A DNA stretch of 38,019 nucleotides from NCBI RefSeq assembly GCF_009833085.1, contig NZ_QRBZ01000042.1, forward strand, positions 1 through 38,019, in the 5' to 3' direction. Position 1 is the first letter of the stretch. Every line of letters begins with the position of its first letter. Below, one piece after another: positions 18,739 through 26,467 of this stretch. Both the position numbers and the translations under genes were made by a program. The notes beneath the pieces were generated by a model. That model was not told the origin of the DNA. It did no database searches and saw only the letters and a program-made list of their open reading frames with translations. The DNA comes from Nitrosomonas oligotropha (GTDB lineage Bacteria; Pseudomonadota; Gammaproteobacteria; Burkholderiales; Nitrosomonadaceae).

Positions 18739-20013
18739 ATGATGCCAGCGGCCATCCCTCATCACTGTAGCGATCTCTTTCGTTTCACGCACAAGCAGCG
18801 CAGCTGGTGGAAAACAGGATGGGGTGCGGCGTTCATGATTTTAACCTGCACACAGCCGGTTTATGCCGATGACAGCGGTTTTGGCGAATGTATCGCCAGA
18901 ATGAAATCGCAAGCGCGCCTGGAGGGTATTTCCGATAACACCGTCAATCAAGTGCTGAGTAAGGTCAAACGCTTGCCGCGCATTATTGAACTGGATCGGC
19001 GCCAGCCCGAATTCACGCAAACATTTGCAAATTATTTCACAACACGGATCAATGAAGAGCGCGTACAGCGCGGCCGGGAACTGTATGCCAAACATCATGC
19101 TTTGCTGGATAAAATTCAGCGGGAAAGCGGTATTCCGGCGCAATTTCTGATTTCCTTCTGGGGACTGGAGACCAGTTACGGCGGTCATTTTGGCGACTGG
19201 TCGGTGCTCGATTCGCTGGCGACGCTGGCCTGTGACACGCGCCGGAGCACCTTTTTTACTCAAGAGTTGCTCAACGCCATGCGGATTGTCGATGCGGGCG
19301 ATATCACCGCGGAACGCATGATCGGTTCCTGGGCAGGTGCGATGGGACATATGCAATTCATGCCATCGACTTTTTTGCGCTATGCCAAGGATGTCGACGG
19401 AGACGGACGGCGCGATCTATGGGGCAGTATTCCGGATGCGATGGGGTCTGCCGCCAATTTCTTGCAGCAGTTGGGTTGGGTTCCCGGTTTAAATTGGGGG
19501 CAAGAAGTGCTTTTACCGCGATCCTTTGATTACTCGCTTGCAGGGCGCGATCAGATGCTGAGCTTGGAAGAGTGGGCAACCTTAGGAGTCACGACGACTT
19601 CGGGAGCGCCATTGGCGCCGGGGGCACAAAAAGCAGCATTAATCATTCCTTCGGGTTATCAAGGTCCTGCATTCTTGGTGACGAAGAATTTTTATATCAT
19701 CATGCGCTGGAACCGCTCCGAGTTTTATGCCTTATCCGTTGGGCATTTGGCGGACCGCATCGCGGGTGCGACCCCTTTATTCCGCGCGCCACCGGTGGAT
19801 TCGGCAAAAATATCCCGGGAGCAAGTACGTCAGCTTCAAATGGATTTAACCGCGCTGGGAATTGATGCCGGGGAGGCCGATGGCATCTTGGGTTCAGCTA
19901 CCCGCAAGGCAATCAGTCTTTTTCAACAGAAAACACGACGTATTGCGGATGGTCATTTGGATGCGGGGATATTGATTGCCGTTCGTGAAGCGGCTAGCGC
20001 CGGGCCGCGCTAA
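18739..20013 (+). CDS. mltB: Lytic murein transglycosylase, MltB family, with peptidoglycan-binding domain
   Basis: 424 residues from the ATG one base after the fur stop; another ATG follows directly. The signal segment ends near YADDS. The catalytic domain shows IPAQFLISFWGLETSYGG, where Glu in LETSYG is the expected acid, then GSWAGAMGHMQFMPSTF and DVDGDGRRDLW. A C-terminal peptidoglycan-binding domain (LQMDLTALGIDAGEADGILG) fills about 365-415. It cleaves murein glycan strands to 1,6-anhydro products in the periplasm. There is no lipobox, so it is probably soluble like the SltB type. The tight spacing suggests co-transcription with fur. Confidence 0.9.
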   Translation: MMPAAIPHHCSDLFRFTHKQRSWWKTGWGAAFMILTCTQPVYADDSGFGECIARMKSQARLEGISDNTVNQVLSKVKRLPRIIELDRRQPEFTQTFANYFTTRINEERVQRGRELYAKHHALLDKIQRESGIPAQFLISFWGLETSYGGHFGDWSVLDSLATLACDTRRSTFFTQELLNAMRIVDAGDITAERMIGSWAGAMGHMQFMPSTFLRYAKDVDGDGRRDLWGSIPDAMGSAANFLQQLGWVPGLNWGQEVLLPRSFDYSLAGRDQMLSLEEWATLGVTTTSGAPLAPGAQKAALIIPSGYQGPAFLVTKNFYIIMRWNRSEFYALSVGHLADRIAGATPLFRAPPVDSAKISREQVRQLQMDLTALGIDAGEADGILGSATRKAISLFQQKTRRIADGHLDAGILIAVREAASAGPR

Positions 20014-20065
20014 AGCGCTTATTAACGACGCAGATTGCGATTTGTGGGAGAGTAAGTGCTGCGGT

Positions 20066-21052
20066 TTAAGCCAGTAAGTGCTTGATCGCTTCTTGTTCGG
20101 CAATGAGTTCCTGATAGCTTTTTTGCATTCTTTCCCGGTCCGATGGACTGATTTCCAGTCCCTCGACAATTTTATATTCACCGTTCTTACAGGTAACGGG
20201 AAAACTGTAGATGACGCCTCGTGGTATATCGTAGCTGCCATTCGAAGGCACACCCATCGATACCCAGTCCCCTTCCCGGGTGCCAAAAATCCAATCCTGC
20301 ATGTGATTGATAATGGCATTGGCCGCGCTGGCCGCGCTGGACTTGCCGCGGCGTGCTTCGATAATGGCTGTGCCACGTTTCTGCACGACCGGAATGAAAT
20401 GATTTTCTATCCACGCAGGATCGGTAATTAACGAGGAAACACTGTTGTTCCCAACGGTGGCATGACTTAAATCAGGAAATTGCGTATTGGAATGATTTCC
20501 CCACACGATCATTCGTTTGATATCCGATACCGGTACGCGAAGTTTTAACGCAACTTGCGACAATGCACGGTTATGATCCAGTCTCAGCATCGCGGAGAAA
20601 TTGCCGGGATCCAGATCGGGAGCGTTTTTTATCGTGATGTAGGCATTGGTGTTGGCGGGATTGCCAACGACCAATACTTTGACATTACGTTTTGCGGCAG
20701 AATTAAGTGCTCTGCCATTCTGGATAAAAATTGGGCTATTGGCTGCTAGCAGATCCTTGCGTTCCATATTTTCGCCGCGCGGCCGTGCGCCCACGAGCAA
20801 AACGATATCCGCGTTATTAAATGCGACTTCCGGGTTATCCGTGGTGATAATTCCGCTCAACAGCGGAAACGCACAGTCATATAACTCCATGACGATGCCA
20901 TCAAACAATGGTTGCGCGTCGGTAATGTCGTGTAATTGCAGAATAACCGGCTGATCTTTGCCAAGCATCTCGCCTGCTGCAATGCGATATAACAGGTTAT
21001 AACAAATCTGTCCGGTTGCGCCGGTAACAGCAATACGAATAGGCAATTTCAT
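20066..21052 (-). CDS. mdh: Malate dehydrogenase
   Basis: 328 residues from the ATG at 21052, typical of proteobacterial NAD-dependent malate dehydrogenases of about 328 residues. Upstream in-frame codons would add 35 residues unlike the family, so they were not used. The Rossmann start [19 protein letters not shown], the loop [15 protein letters not shown] with substrate arginines, [12 protein letters not shown] and the catalytic His in [13 protein letters not shown] are visible. It interconverts malate and oxaloacetate in the TCA cycle. GGA-rich sequence lies before the start. Confidence 0.94.
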   Translation of the reverse strand: MKLPIRIAVTGATGQICYNLLYRIAAGEMLGKDQPVILQLHDITDAQPLFDGIVMELYDCAFPLLSGIITTDNPEVAFNNADIVLLVGARPRGENMERKDLLAANSPIFIQNGRALNSAAKRNVKVLVVGNPANTNAYITIKNAPDLDPGNFSAMLRLDHNRALSQVALKLRVPVSDIKRMIVWGNHSNTQFPDLSHATVGNNSVSSLITDPAWIENHFIPVVQKRGTAIIEARRGKSSAASAANAIINHMQDWIFGTREGDWVSMGVPSNGSYDIPRGVIYSFPVTCKNGEYKIVEGLEISPSDRERMQKSYQELIAEQEAIKHLLA

Positions 21053-21368
21053 TTTTTTCCAATCCTCGAAAAGCCACCAATAAGGCTGGAAAATTGGCGG
21101 TATATGGGGAAAAGTGAACGGAATTATACTTGCAATCAGAGTCCCGCGGAAGAGCAAGTTTGCTTATCAAAATAAGATTGCGATAGCGTGTTGATTGCAT
21201 AACAAAATAGTGGACGGTAACCAACAAGGACAGAGTTACATTGTAGGATTCAACGCGCAGGTTATGCGGAATGACCGGCAAACATACGAAGTTTATTCGT
21301 ATCCGTGACTTGCATCACGGCAAGCATTGCGTATGATGCGAAAGTTCATAAATTTGTTAGGAGATGTA
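21053..21368. other. Divergent spacer between mdh and the DUF5995 gene
   Basis: 316 bp with no recognisable gene. It holds a 7-bp hairpin at 21284-21302 (ATACGAA, 5-nt loop), the palindrome at 21303-21320 annotated separately, a -10-like TATGAT at 21332-21337 and the ribosome site TAGGAG at 21358-21363 before the DUF5995 gene. Confidence 0.5.
21303..21320. promoter_or_regulatory. CRP/FNR-like palindrome upstream of the DUF5995 gene
   Basis: CCGTGA-N6-TCACGG is a perfect 6-bp-arm palindrome whose core CGTGA-N6-TCACG resembles the TGTGA-N6-TCACA consensus of CRP-type regulators. A second overlapping palindrome, CTTGC-N6-GCAAG, starts inside it. It sits just upstream of TATGAT at 21332, where it could act as an operator or activator site. 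Confidence 0.35.
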
Positions 21369-22148
21369 ATGACCGATACCAGCTTTCCTTCCGCGATAGC
21401 TACCCCTGCGACTACAATCGATGAAGTGATCGAGCAGCTAACCGCCATCGTTGAGTGGTCGAAACAAAATAATTCCCGCATGGGCTACTTTGCTGCTTTA
21501 TACCGTAAGGTCACGATTCAAGTGAAGCAAGGTATTGCTGAAAACTACTTTGCCGACGGTCCGCGTATGGAGCGTCTTGATGTGATTTTCGCTAACCGCT
21601 ATATCCGGGCGTGTTATCTCCGCCAAACAGGACAAACGCCGACCCAATGCTGGACGCGCGCGTTTGATGCAACCGGGCAATGGTGGCCGATCGTGCTGCA
21701 GCATTTATTACTCGGCATGAATGCGCATATCAATCTGGATCTGGGGATCGCTGCGGCGGAAACTGTACCGCCGGGGGAATTACAAAACCTCAAAGGGGAT
21801 TTTGAGAAAATCAATCAGCTATTGGCGAGTTTGGTCGGTGGCGTGCAAGATGAATTGGCGGAAATCTGGCCTATCCTGGGATTCTCCAATCGTAATCTGG
21901 GCAATGTCGAGACCGCGATCATCAATTTCAGTATGAAAAAAGCGCGCGATGCGGCTTGGTCATTCGCGGAAAAATTATCGCCTTTGTCCGAAGCGCAGCG
22001 TAAACAGGCTATTGTTGAGAAAGATGTCATGATGGCATTGTTCTCAAACGTGATTTCCCACCCGGGTTTTTACGGGTCACTGATTATCGGCATCATTCGC
22101 CTGGGCGAACGGGGAACTACGCGTCAGCGCATTGAAATTCTGGAATAA
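21369..22148 (+). CDS. DUF5995 family protein
   Basis: 259 residues. The ATG at 21369 has TAGGAG six bases upstream, so the earlier in-frame ATG at 21327 is not favoured. The protein is cytosolic and mainly helical. It matches my memory of DUF5995 in the central block QHLLLGMNAHINLDLGIAAAE and the preceding ANRYIRACYLRQTG segment. Conserved His, Asn and Asp in NAHINLDL suggest a metal or catalytic site, but no function is established. A possible CRP-like site precedes it. The family call rests on motif recall, not a search. Confidence 0.75.
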   Translation: MTDTSFPSAIATPATTIDEVIEQLTAIVEWSKQNNSRMGYFAALYRKVTIQVKQGIAENYFADGPRMERLDVIFANRYIRACYLRQTGQTPTQCWTRAFDATGQWWPIVLQHLLLGMNAHINLDLGIAAAETVPPGELQNLKGDFEKINQLLASLVGGVQDELAEIWPILGFSNRNLGNVETAIINFSMKKARDAAWSFAEKLSPLSEAQRKQAIVEKDVMMALFSNVISHPGFYGSLIIGIIRLGERGTTRQRIEILE

Positions 22149-22255
22149 TGTATTGGTGTGTGTTCAAGAGTATTTGCAGCTAATGAAGGATAATAATTCA
22201 AAGCGAAACAGCAGCCATCTGCTTAAATCTTATTGCCTAATACAGGAGCCATCCA

Positions 22256-22591
22256 ATGAAAATAATCTTTGCCGCTATTGGTGGCGTTTTAATACTGTCT
22301 TCCTGCGCATGGGTGCAAGTCACACCGCAAGGCGAGGGCGTGCGTCTGGTGCAATCGGCTAAAGCGGTCGAGCCGTGCAAACGGCTGGGGAAAGTGAATG
22401 CAAAAGTTGTCAGCCGTGTCATATTCAGCCGCGATGCAGACAAGGTGGCCGAAGAATTAGCCGATCTCGCCCGCAACGAAGCAGCTCTGATGGGAGGCGA
22501 TACGATCATCCCTATTTCGGAAATTGGCGATGGCAGACGCAGTTTTGGTGTTTATCAGTGCTTCCAACCCAAACGCACGAATATGAATTAG
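22256..22591 (+). CDS. DUF4156 domain lipoprotein
   Basis: 111 residues with a lipoprotein signal ending in LSSC at residue 17. The mature part shows the DUF4156 pattern: VRLVQSAKAVEPCKRLGKV, then LARNEAALMGGDTIIPISE and a final VYQC. Two Cys in the mature domain may form a disulphide. The ribosome site ACAGGAG lies 8-9 nt before the ATG. It is related to small enterobacterial lipoproteins such as YjeI, and the function is unknown. It is probably a single-gene unit. Confidence 0.8.
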   Translation: MKIIFAAIGGVLILSSCAWVQVTPQGEGVRLVQSAKAVEPCKRLGKVNAKVVSRVIFSRDADKVAEELADLARNEAALMGGDTIIPISEIGDGRRSFGVYQCFQPKRTNMN

Positions 22592-22689
22592 CGTGATTTT
22601 CTCCCATAACGCTTGAACAAGTGGTGAAATCCGCGTTGGTTGAATAATCGCGTACTGACTGAGTTTTGTCAGAAATGAGCTTCCGGTAT

Positions 22690-22724
22690 AAAAAAAGTCA
22701 AATGGACAGTGAAGTCCATTTGAC
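22690..22724 (-). terminator. Intrinsic terminator facing the minus strand
   Basis: GTCAAATGGAC at 22697-22707 pairs perfectly with 22714-22724 around a 6-nt loop. Seven A residues at 22690-22696 become a U7 tail on the minus strand, while no T-run follows on the plus strand. There is no annotated minus-strand gene upstream of it. Confidence 0.65.
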
Positions 22725-22839
22725 CGAGAAGTATCCCCAGCTTTACCGGGGAAAAGTTGAAGGACATAGCAGAAAAAGGAGGGAGGTTTAAATTCTGCGT
22801 GATGTCAGGAACAGTATCCGATAATTGCGCTGTTGTGTC

Positions 22840-22855
22840 TGTGATTATTGTCACA
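22840..22855. promoter_or_regulatory. Perfect CRP-consensus palindrome
   Basis: TGTGA-TTATTG-TCACA matches the TGTGA-N6-TCACA consensus of CRP-family regulators at all ten core positions. It lies about 235 bp upstream of the first FGE-like gene and about 130 bp before the minus-strand terminator, so either direction could be controlled. Confidence 0.45.
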
Positions 22856-23088
22856 GCAGAGTGCAAGAAAATCCAATACCTTGCATGCAGCGAATTCCCT
22901 GAAAGCTATGAGCGGTAGATAGAAATAATGGCACGATGAAACAAGAATCGAGATGATTTCTAATCAAAAATTATGCAGATCCATGAACGCCACATCGAAC
23001 CGGATAGGTTTTAGTTCGTGCTGCAAGTCAATTCTCAAAAGCAGAATTTTGAAATGAACAAGCAATTGACAGCTTTTTTGAGCATCGA

Positions 23089-23898
23089 ATGACCATTTAT
23101 ATCCGAAAACACACAATTTTCCCCGAAGAATTCCCGGAAAACTGGGCATCGGATTGGGGCGAGGATGAATTCGGGCTGTGGATGGCGTTCACGTACAAAG
23201 GCGTGCGGCAAGCATTCCGCTGGTGCGAACCGGGGACGTTTTTGATGGGATCGCCGGAGAATGAATCGGAGCGATTCGATAATGAGCTGCAGCACCAAGT
23301 GACGTTGACCAAAGGTTTTTGGATTGCGGATACGCCAGTGACGCAAGTGTTGTGGCAAGCGGTGATGGGTGATAATCCGAGTCGATTTAGAGGAGATGAA
23401 CTGCCGGTGGAAAGTGTCAGTTGGAATGGTGCGCAAGCCTTCATCAGCAAGATGAACGGTCTAAAAGCGGAACTGAAATTATGCCTGCCGACGGAAGCGC
23501 AATGGGAATACGCCTGCCGCGCCGGAACCACCACACCGTTCAGTTGGGGCGAGCAGATCGATTCGTCGTTGGTGAATTTCGATGGAACAACACCCTACAA
23601 CAATGGCCGCAAGAGTGAATACCGGGAGAAAACCGTTGCGGTGAAGGAGTTGCCGTGCAACGACTGGGGGCTATATCAAATGCACGGTAACATTTGGGAA
23701 TGCTGTAGGGATTTGTATGATAGTTATCCGCCACACCAAGTTACCGATCCGCAAGGATCGGAGTCGGGCACCGATCACATTGTGCGAGGTGGTGCATTTT
23801 TCACGGATGGCAGAGCTTGCCGTTCTGCTCGTCGCATCTTAAGCATTTCAAACGATCACAGTCACAGGATTGGTTTTCGCCTTGCTCGAGGTCAATGA
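23089..23898 (+). CDS. FGE-like (SUMF1/C-type-lectin fold) variable protein, copy 1
   Basis: 269 residues. It shares with the two later copies an N-terminal block KHTIFPEEFPE.WASDWGEDEFGLWMAF, then an FGE-sulfatase-type domain: GTFLMGSPENE, LTKGFWIADTPVTQVLWQ, LCLPTEAQWEYACRAG and GLYQMHGNIWE. The C-terminus ends in VRGGAF, a variable stretch and IGFRLARG. True formylglycine-generating enzymes need two Cys five residues apart after RGGS. Here only the second survives (in CRSA) and the first falls in the variable triplet, so catalysis is unlikely and ligand display is more probable. This is the most divergent copy at the variable positions. It stands alone ahead of the TIR operon, with no clear ribosome site. 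Confidence 0.88.
   Translation: MTIYIRKHTIFPEEFPENWASDWGEDEFGLWMAFTYKGVRQAFRWCEPGTFLMGSPENESERFDNELQHQVTLTKGFWIADTPVTQVLWQAVMGDNPSRFRGDELPVESVSWNGAQAFISKMNGLKAELKLCLPTEAQWEYACRAGTTTPFSWGEQIDSSLVNFDGTTPYNNGRKSEYREKTVAVKELPCNDWGLYQMHGNIWECCRDLYDSYPPHQVTDPQGSESGTDHIVRGGAFFTDGRACRSARRILSISNDHSHRIGFRLARGQ
23800..23868 (+). repeat. Variable region of FGE-like copy 1
   Basis: The hypervariable block lies between GGAF and IGFRLARG. Residues at the variable columns read FTD, RA, R and ILSISND, followed by SHR, around the fixed CRSA. Two of the first three codons do not end in C, unlike the other copies. It may be an older or drifted variable region. Confidence 0.6.
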
Positions 23899-23901
23899 GG
23901 C

Positions 23902-23976
23902 GTAGGGTGCAATAACCGAAGGGCATTGCACCGTTTTGGGGTAAATGGTTATGGTGCAATGCGTTGCACTTATTGC
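23902..23976. repeat. Dispersed intergenic palindromic repeat, copy A
   Basis: GTAGGGTGCAATAACCGAAG (start at 23902) leads to GGGCATTGCACC, with GGTGCAAT and ATTGCACC as inverted arms. The related word GGTGCAATGCGTTGCAC follows at 23953. A decayed copy lies at 29635-29710. It resembles the small palindromic elements scattered between genes in many proteobacteria and fills most of the gap before the TIR gene. Confidence 0.6.
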
Positions 23977-24041
23977 ATCTTACGATGAGCAGCTTTTCCT
24001 GCAGTACAATATTTCTTTCGATTAAACAAACGAGTTTGTGA

Positions 24042-25478
24042 ATGGCAAAAAATCCGGTCAAGGTGTTTGTTTCTTATTCGTGGAAGGAAGAAGAGCAAAC
24101 AGGTGTTGTAGATGAATTGGAAAGGATATGTGGTCAGCGTAATAGTAATATCCAATTGGTTCGCGATAAAAACGAAATGCAGCATGGCGAATTGATCAGG
24201 GATTTTATGGATCGCTTGAGTGGCGGTGAGCACATCATCACGATATTTAGCGATGCCTATTTTCGATCTACCTGGTGCATGTATGAATTGCTCATAATGT
24301 GGCAGAAAGGGAATTTTCATTCCCGTACTCATCAGATGGTGGTCGATGCTATCGATTTGCAGAACACAGATTGTCGAATTGCGGTAACAGATTTTTGGAA
24401 AGAAAAATATGAAGCAACTGAATCAAGCTTGAAAGGACGTGATCCGGCGGTATTTATTGATGAGCTTAAGAGAGTTAAGCATTACCGTGATTACTACCAA
24501 AACATTAATGAATTGCTGAACTTTGCTGCGGAAAGGTTAACAACACCGCTTGATCAATTAAAGCAGCAAAACTATGCACCAATCCTCGATAAGATCAATC
24601 CGTTGCAAGATACGAGTGATGGTTTTTCTGACGACGAGTTTTTGCAAGAGATCAAAACCATTCTTTCACAAGATTTGGATAGATCGGAAACTCTCCGGGA
24701 TTACATCGTGAAAAGCTGTGAATTGAATGTGATTCCCTCAGGAGGACTGCATGGCTACATGATCGAACAATGTCTGCAAGGAGAGTTCGTGCAAATAGTT
24801 CAGAACTTGCAGTCTGCTTTCGTGGATAGTTACAGCAGTCTGGGAAATGCCAAAATTACCGAGATTAAAAATTTGTATCAGGTAGCGGAAAGTATTCTGT
24901 CGAAGCTGGTGTTGTTCAATGTGAAAAACGAATGGATGGCGCAGTACCGGCAAGCTTGTGCACAACAAGATGAGGGTGAATACATGTTGCCGGATATGAG
25001 TTTCGCCAGTGTCGAAGTGGTTGTTTCCAGAGAAGCGCAAACCATACCGAGCCTTCAATATTCGCATCATGATTTCAATTTGCAAGCGGCAAAGGGTATT
25101 ACCTTGGAATCCGGATTTCGATCCAACAATGTAGTACGGGATATCATCCGGCGTTTATATGTTCGCGTCATGAATCAGGAACTATCCGATCAATTGAATG
25201 AAGAACGCGCCATTGATACATTGAAACGAACAATTGCACAGCGGAAAAAGCAAAAAAACGTGAAGCTCAAAAAGAATTATTTTTTGCTGATTCCAAACGC
25301 CGATTCACCGCTGGCGGATGTGGTAGTGCAAAAGGAGATTAAAACTTTGTTACCGGATTTATCATTTATACGCATAAAATCAGGTCATCACGAAGAAACT
25401 TTTATCGTTGAAGATGCCGACTTGATGGTCGCGATCAGTGAATTTTATAAAACCCTGGAAGAGTACAAACCCCAATGA
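24042..25478 (+). CDS. TIR-domain protein, putative effector of the island
   Basis: 478 residues. The TIR domain fills about 5-150: VKVFVSYSW at strand A, a BB-loop region around RDKNEM, then IITIFSDAYFRSTWCMYELL, where Glu82 in WCMYEL sits at the NADase catalytic position. A helical middle (about 160-330) and a C-terminal alpha/beta part (about 400-478, including KKNYFLLIPNADSPLADVV) match no family I know. Bacterial TIR domains in defence systems cleave NAD or make cyclic-ADP-ribose signals. The stop overlaps the MoxR start (ATGA), so the two are coupled. The effector role is inferred from the domain and context. Confidence 0.85.
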   Translation: MAKNPVKVFVSYSWKEEEQTGVVDELERICGQRNSNIQLVRDKNEMQHGELIRDFMDRLSGGEHIITIFSDAYFRSTWCMYELLIMWQKGNFHSRTHQMVVDAIDLQNTDCRIAVTDFWKEKYEATESSLKGRDPAVFIDELKRVKHYRDYYQNINELLNFAAERLTTPLDQLKQQNYAPILDKINPLQDTSDGFSDDEFLQEIKTILSQDLDRSETLRDYIVKSCELNVIPSGGLHGYMIEQCLQGEFVQIVQNLQSAFVDSYSSLGNAKITEIKNLYQVAESILSKLVLFNVKNEWMAQYRQACAQQDEGEYMLPDMSFASVEVVVSREAQTIPSLQYSHHDFNLQAAKGITLESGFRSNNVVRDIIRRLYVRVMNQELSDQLNEERAIDTLKRTIAQRKKQKNVKLKKNYFLLIPNADSPLADVVVQKEIKTLLPDLSFIRIKSGHHEETFIVEDADLMVAISEFYKTLEEYKPQ

Positions 25479-26467
25479 GCGCAACAATCCTACAAAAAAT
25501 CACTACCGACATCGCAAAACTTGAAATCAAAGCGCCAGTAAAATTGCCTGCTTATGGCTCATGGCCGGAGACGGTGCATCAATTCGACGAGAAAAGTATT
25601 TATGTCTTGAAAACCGCACTGGCGGCGCGCCGCCCGGTGTTACTGCGCGGTGATCCGGGAACCGGTAAGAGCCAATTGGCGCATGCGGCGGCGGTAGTGC
25701 TTGGGCGCTTGTTCGTGTACGAAGTGGTCAACGCGCATACCGAGGGACAAGATTTATTGTGGAAGTTTGATGCGGTCGGTCGATTGGCGGAAGCGCAAAC
25801 AATCAAGGATGGCGATGATAAAAAAACACTGCTCGATACCAAACGCTTTATCTCACCCGGCGTGTTATGGTGGGCGCTGGATTGGCAAGCTGCGCATGAT
25901 GTTTATAAAGATAGCCAATACCAATTGTCATTTCCTGAGAAACCGCCTGGCTGGCAGCAAGCCGATGGCAGTGTGATTTTGTTTGATGAAATCGGCAAGG
26001 CTAATGCGGAATTGCCCAACAGTTTGCTCGAGATTCTGGGCAACAACGCGATCCATTTGCCTTGGCTTAAAACTACCATCGGCGGGCAGGATAGCGTGCC
26101 GCCGCTGGTGATCATCACCACCAACGAAGAACGCGAATTACCGGCTGCGTTCGTGCGCCGTTGTTTGGTGCTGAATCTCGATCTGCCCAAGGACGATAGC
26201 GCATTGATCGATTTTCTGATCAAACGGGGGCAGTTGCATTTCGGGGCGTATTGTAACGAGGATGTTTGTCGCAAAGCGGCCGGGCTATTGATCAAAGATC
26301 GAACCGTTGCCAGAGAAAAAGGCATTACACCGCCGGGTCAGGCGGAATATCTCGATATGCTGCGTGCGTTGGCGGTGCTGGCAAAAACTCCCGATGAGCA
26401 GCTTGTCATGCTGGATAAAATCAGCGAATTTGCCTTGCGCAAATATCCGGTGATGCATGATCAATGA
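25475..26467 (+). CDS. MoxR-type AAA+ ATPase
   Basis: 330 residues. Walker A is GDPGTGKS at 59-66, Walker B is VILFDEIGKA near residue 170, sensor 1 is the Asn in VIITTNEERELPAAF, and the arginine finger is in FVRRCLVL. There is a short N-terminal extension and a small helical lid. MoxR ATPases act as chaperones for vWA-type partners and are the NTP switch in several bacterial conflict systems. It shares 4 nt with the TIR gene and 11 nt with the large FGE-fusion gene, so the three form one translation-coupled operon. Confidence 0.9.
   Translation: MSATILQKITTDIAKLEIKAPVKLPAYGSWPETVHQFDEKSIYVLKTALAARRPVLLRGDPGTGKSQLAHAAAVVLGRLFVYEVVNAHTEGQDLLWKFDAVGRLAEAQTIKDGDDKKTLLDTKRFISPGVLWWALDWQAAHDVYKDSQYQLSFPEKPPGWQQADGSVILFDEIGKANAELPNSLLEILGNNAIHLPWLKTTIGGQDSVPPLVIITTNEERELPAAFVRRCLVLNLDLPKDDSALIDFLIKRGQLHFGAYCNEDVCRKAAGLLIKDRTVAREKGITPPGQAEYLDMLRALAVLAKTPDEQLVMLDKISEFALRKYPVMHDQ

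Larger units (their letters stand above)
22592..23088. other. 497-bp intergenic region with a minus-strand terminator and a CRP-like site
   Basis: No protein gene is supported here. The region contains a strong hairpin whose U-run lies on the minus strand (22690-22724), a second small stem TCCCC/GGGGA near 22734-22752 and a perfect CRP-type palindrome at 22840-22855. The small minus-strand open frame at 22669-22866 runs through the terminator and is not credible as a gene. A minus-strand small RNA from about 22.8 kb to 22.69 kb would explain the order of these elements. Confidence 0.45.

Noticed and set aside
22669..22866. 65-codon minus-strand open frame in the intergenic region
   Set aside because: It runs through the strong minus-strand terminator at 22690-22724 and has no ribosome site or recognisable domain.
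23899..24041. DGR template repeat in the gaps of the island
   Set aside because: The gaps at 23899-24041, 29565-29735, 30543-30611 and 31980-32196 were read for an AAC-rich copy of the variable region and none was found.
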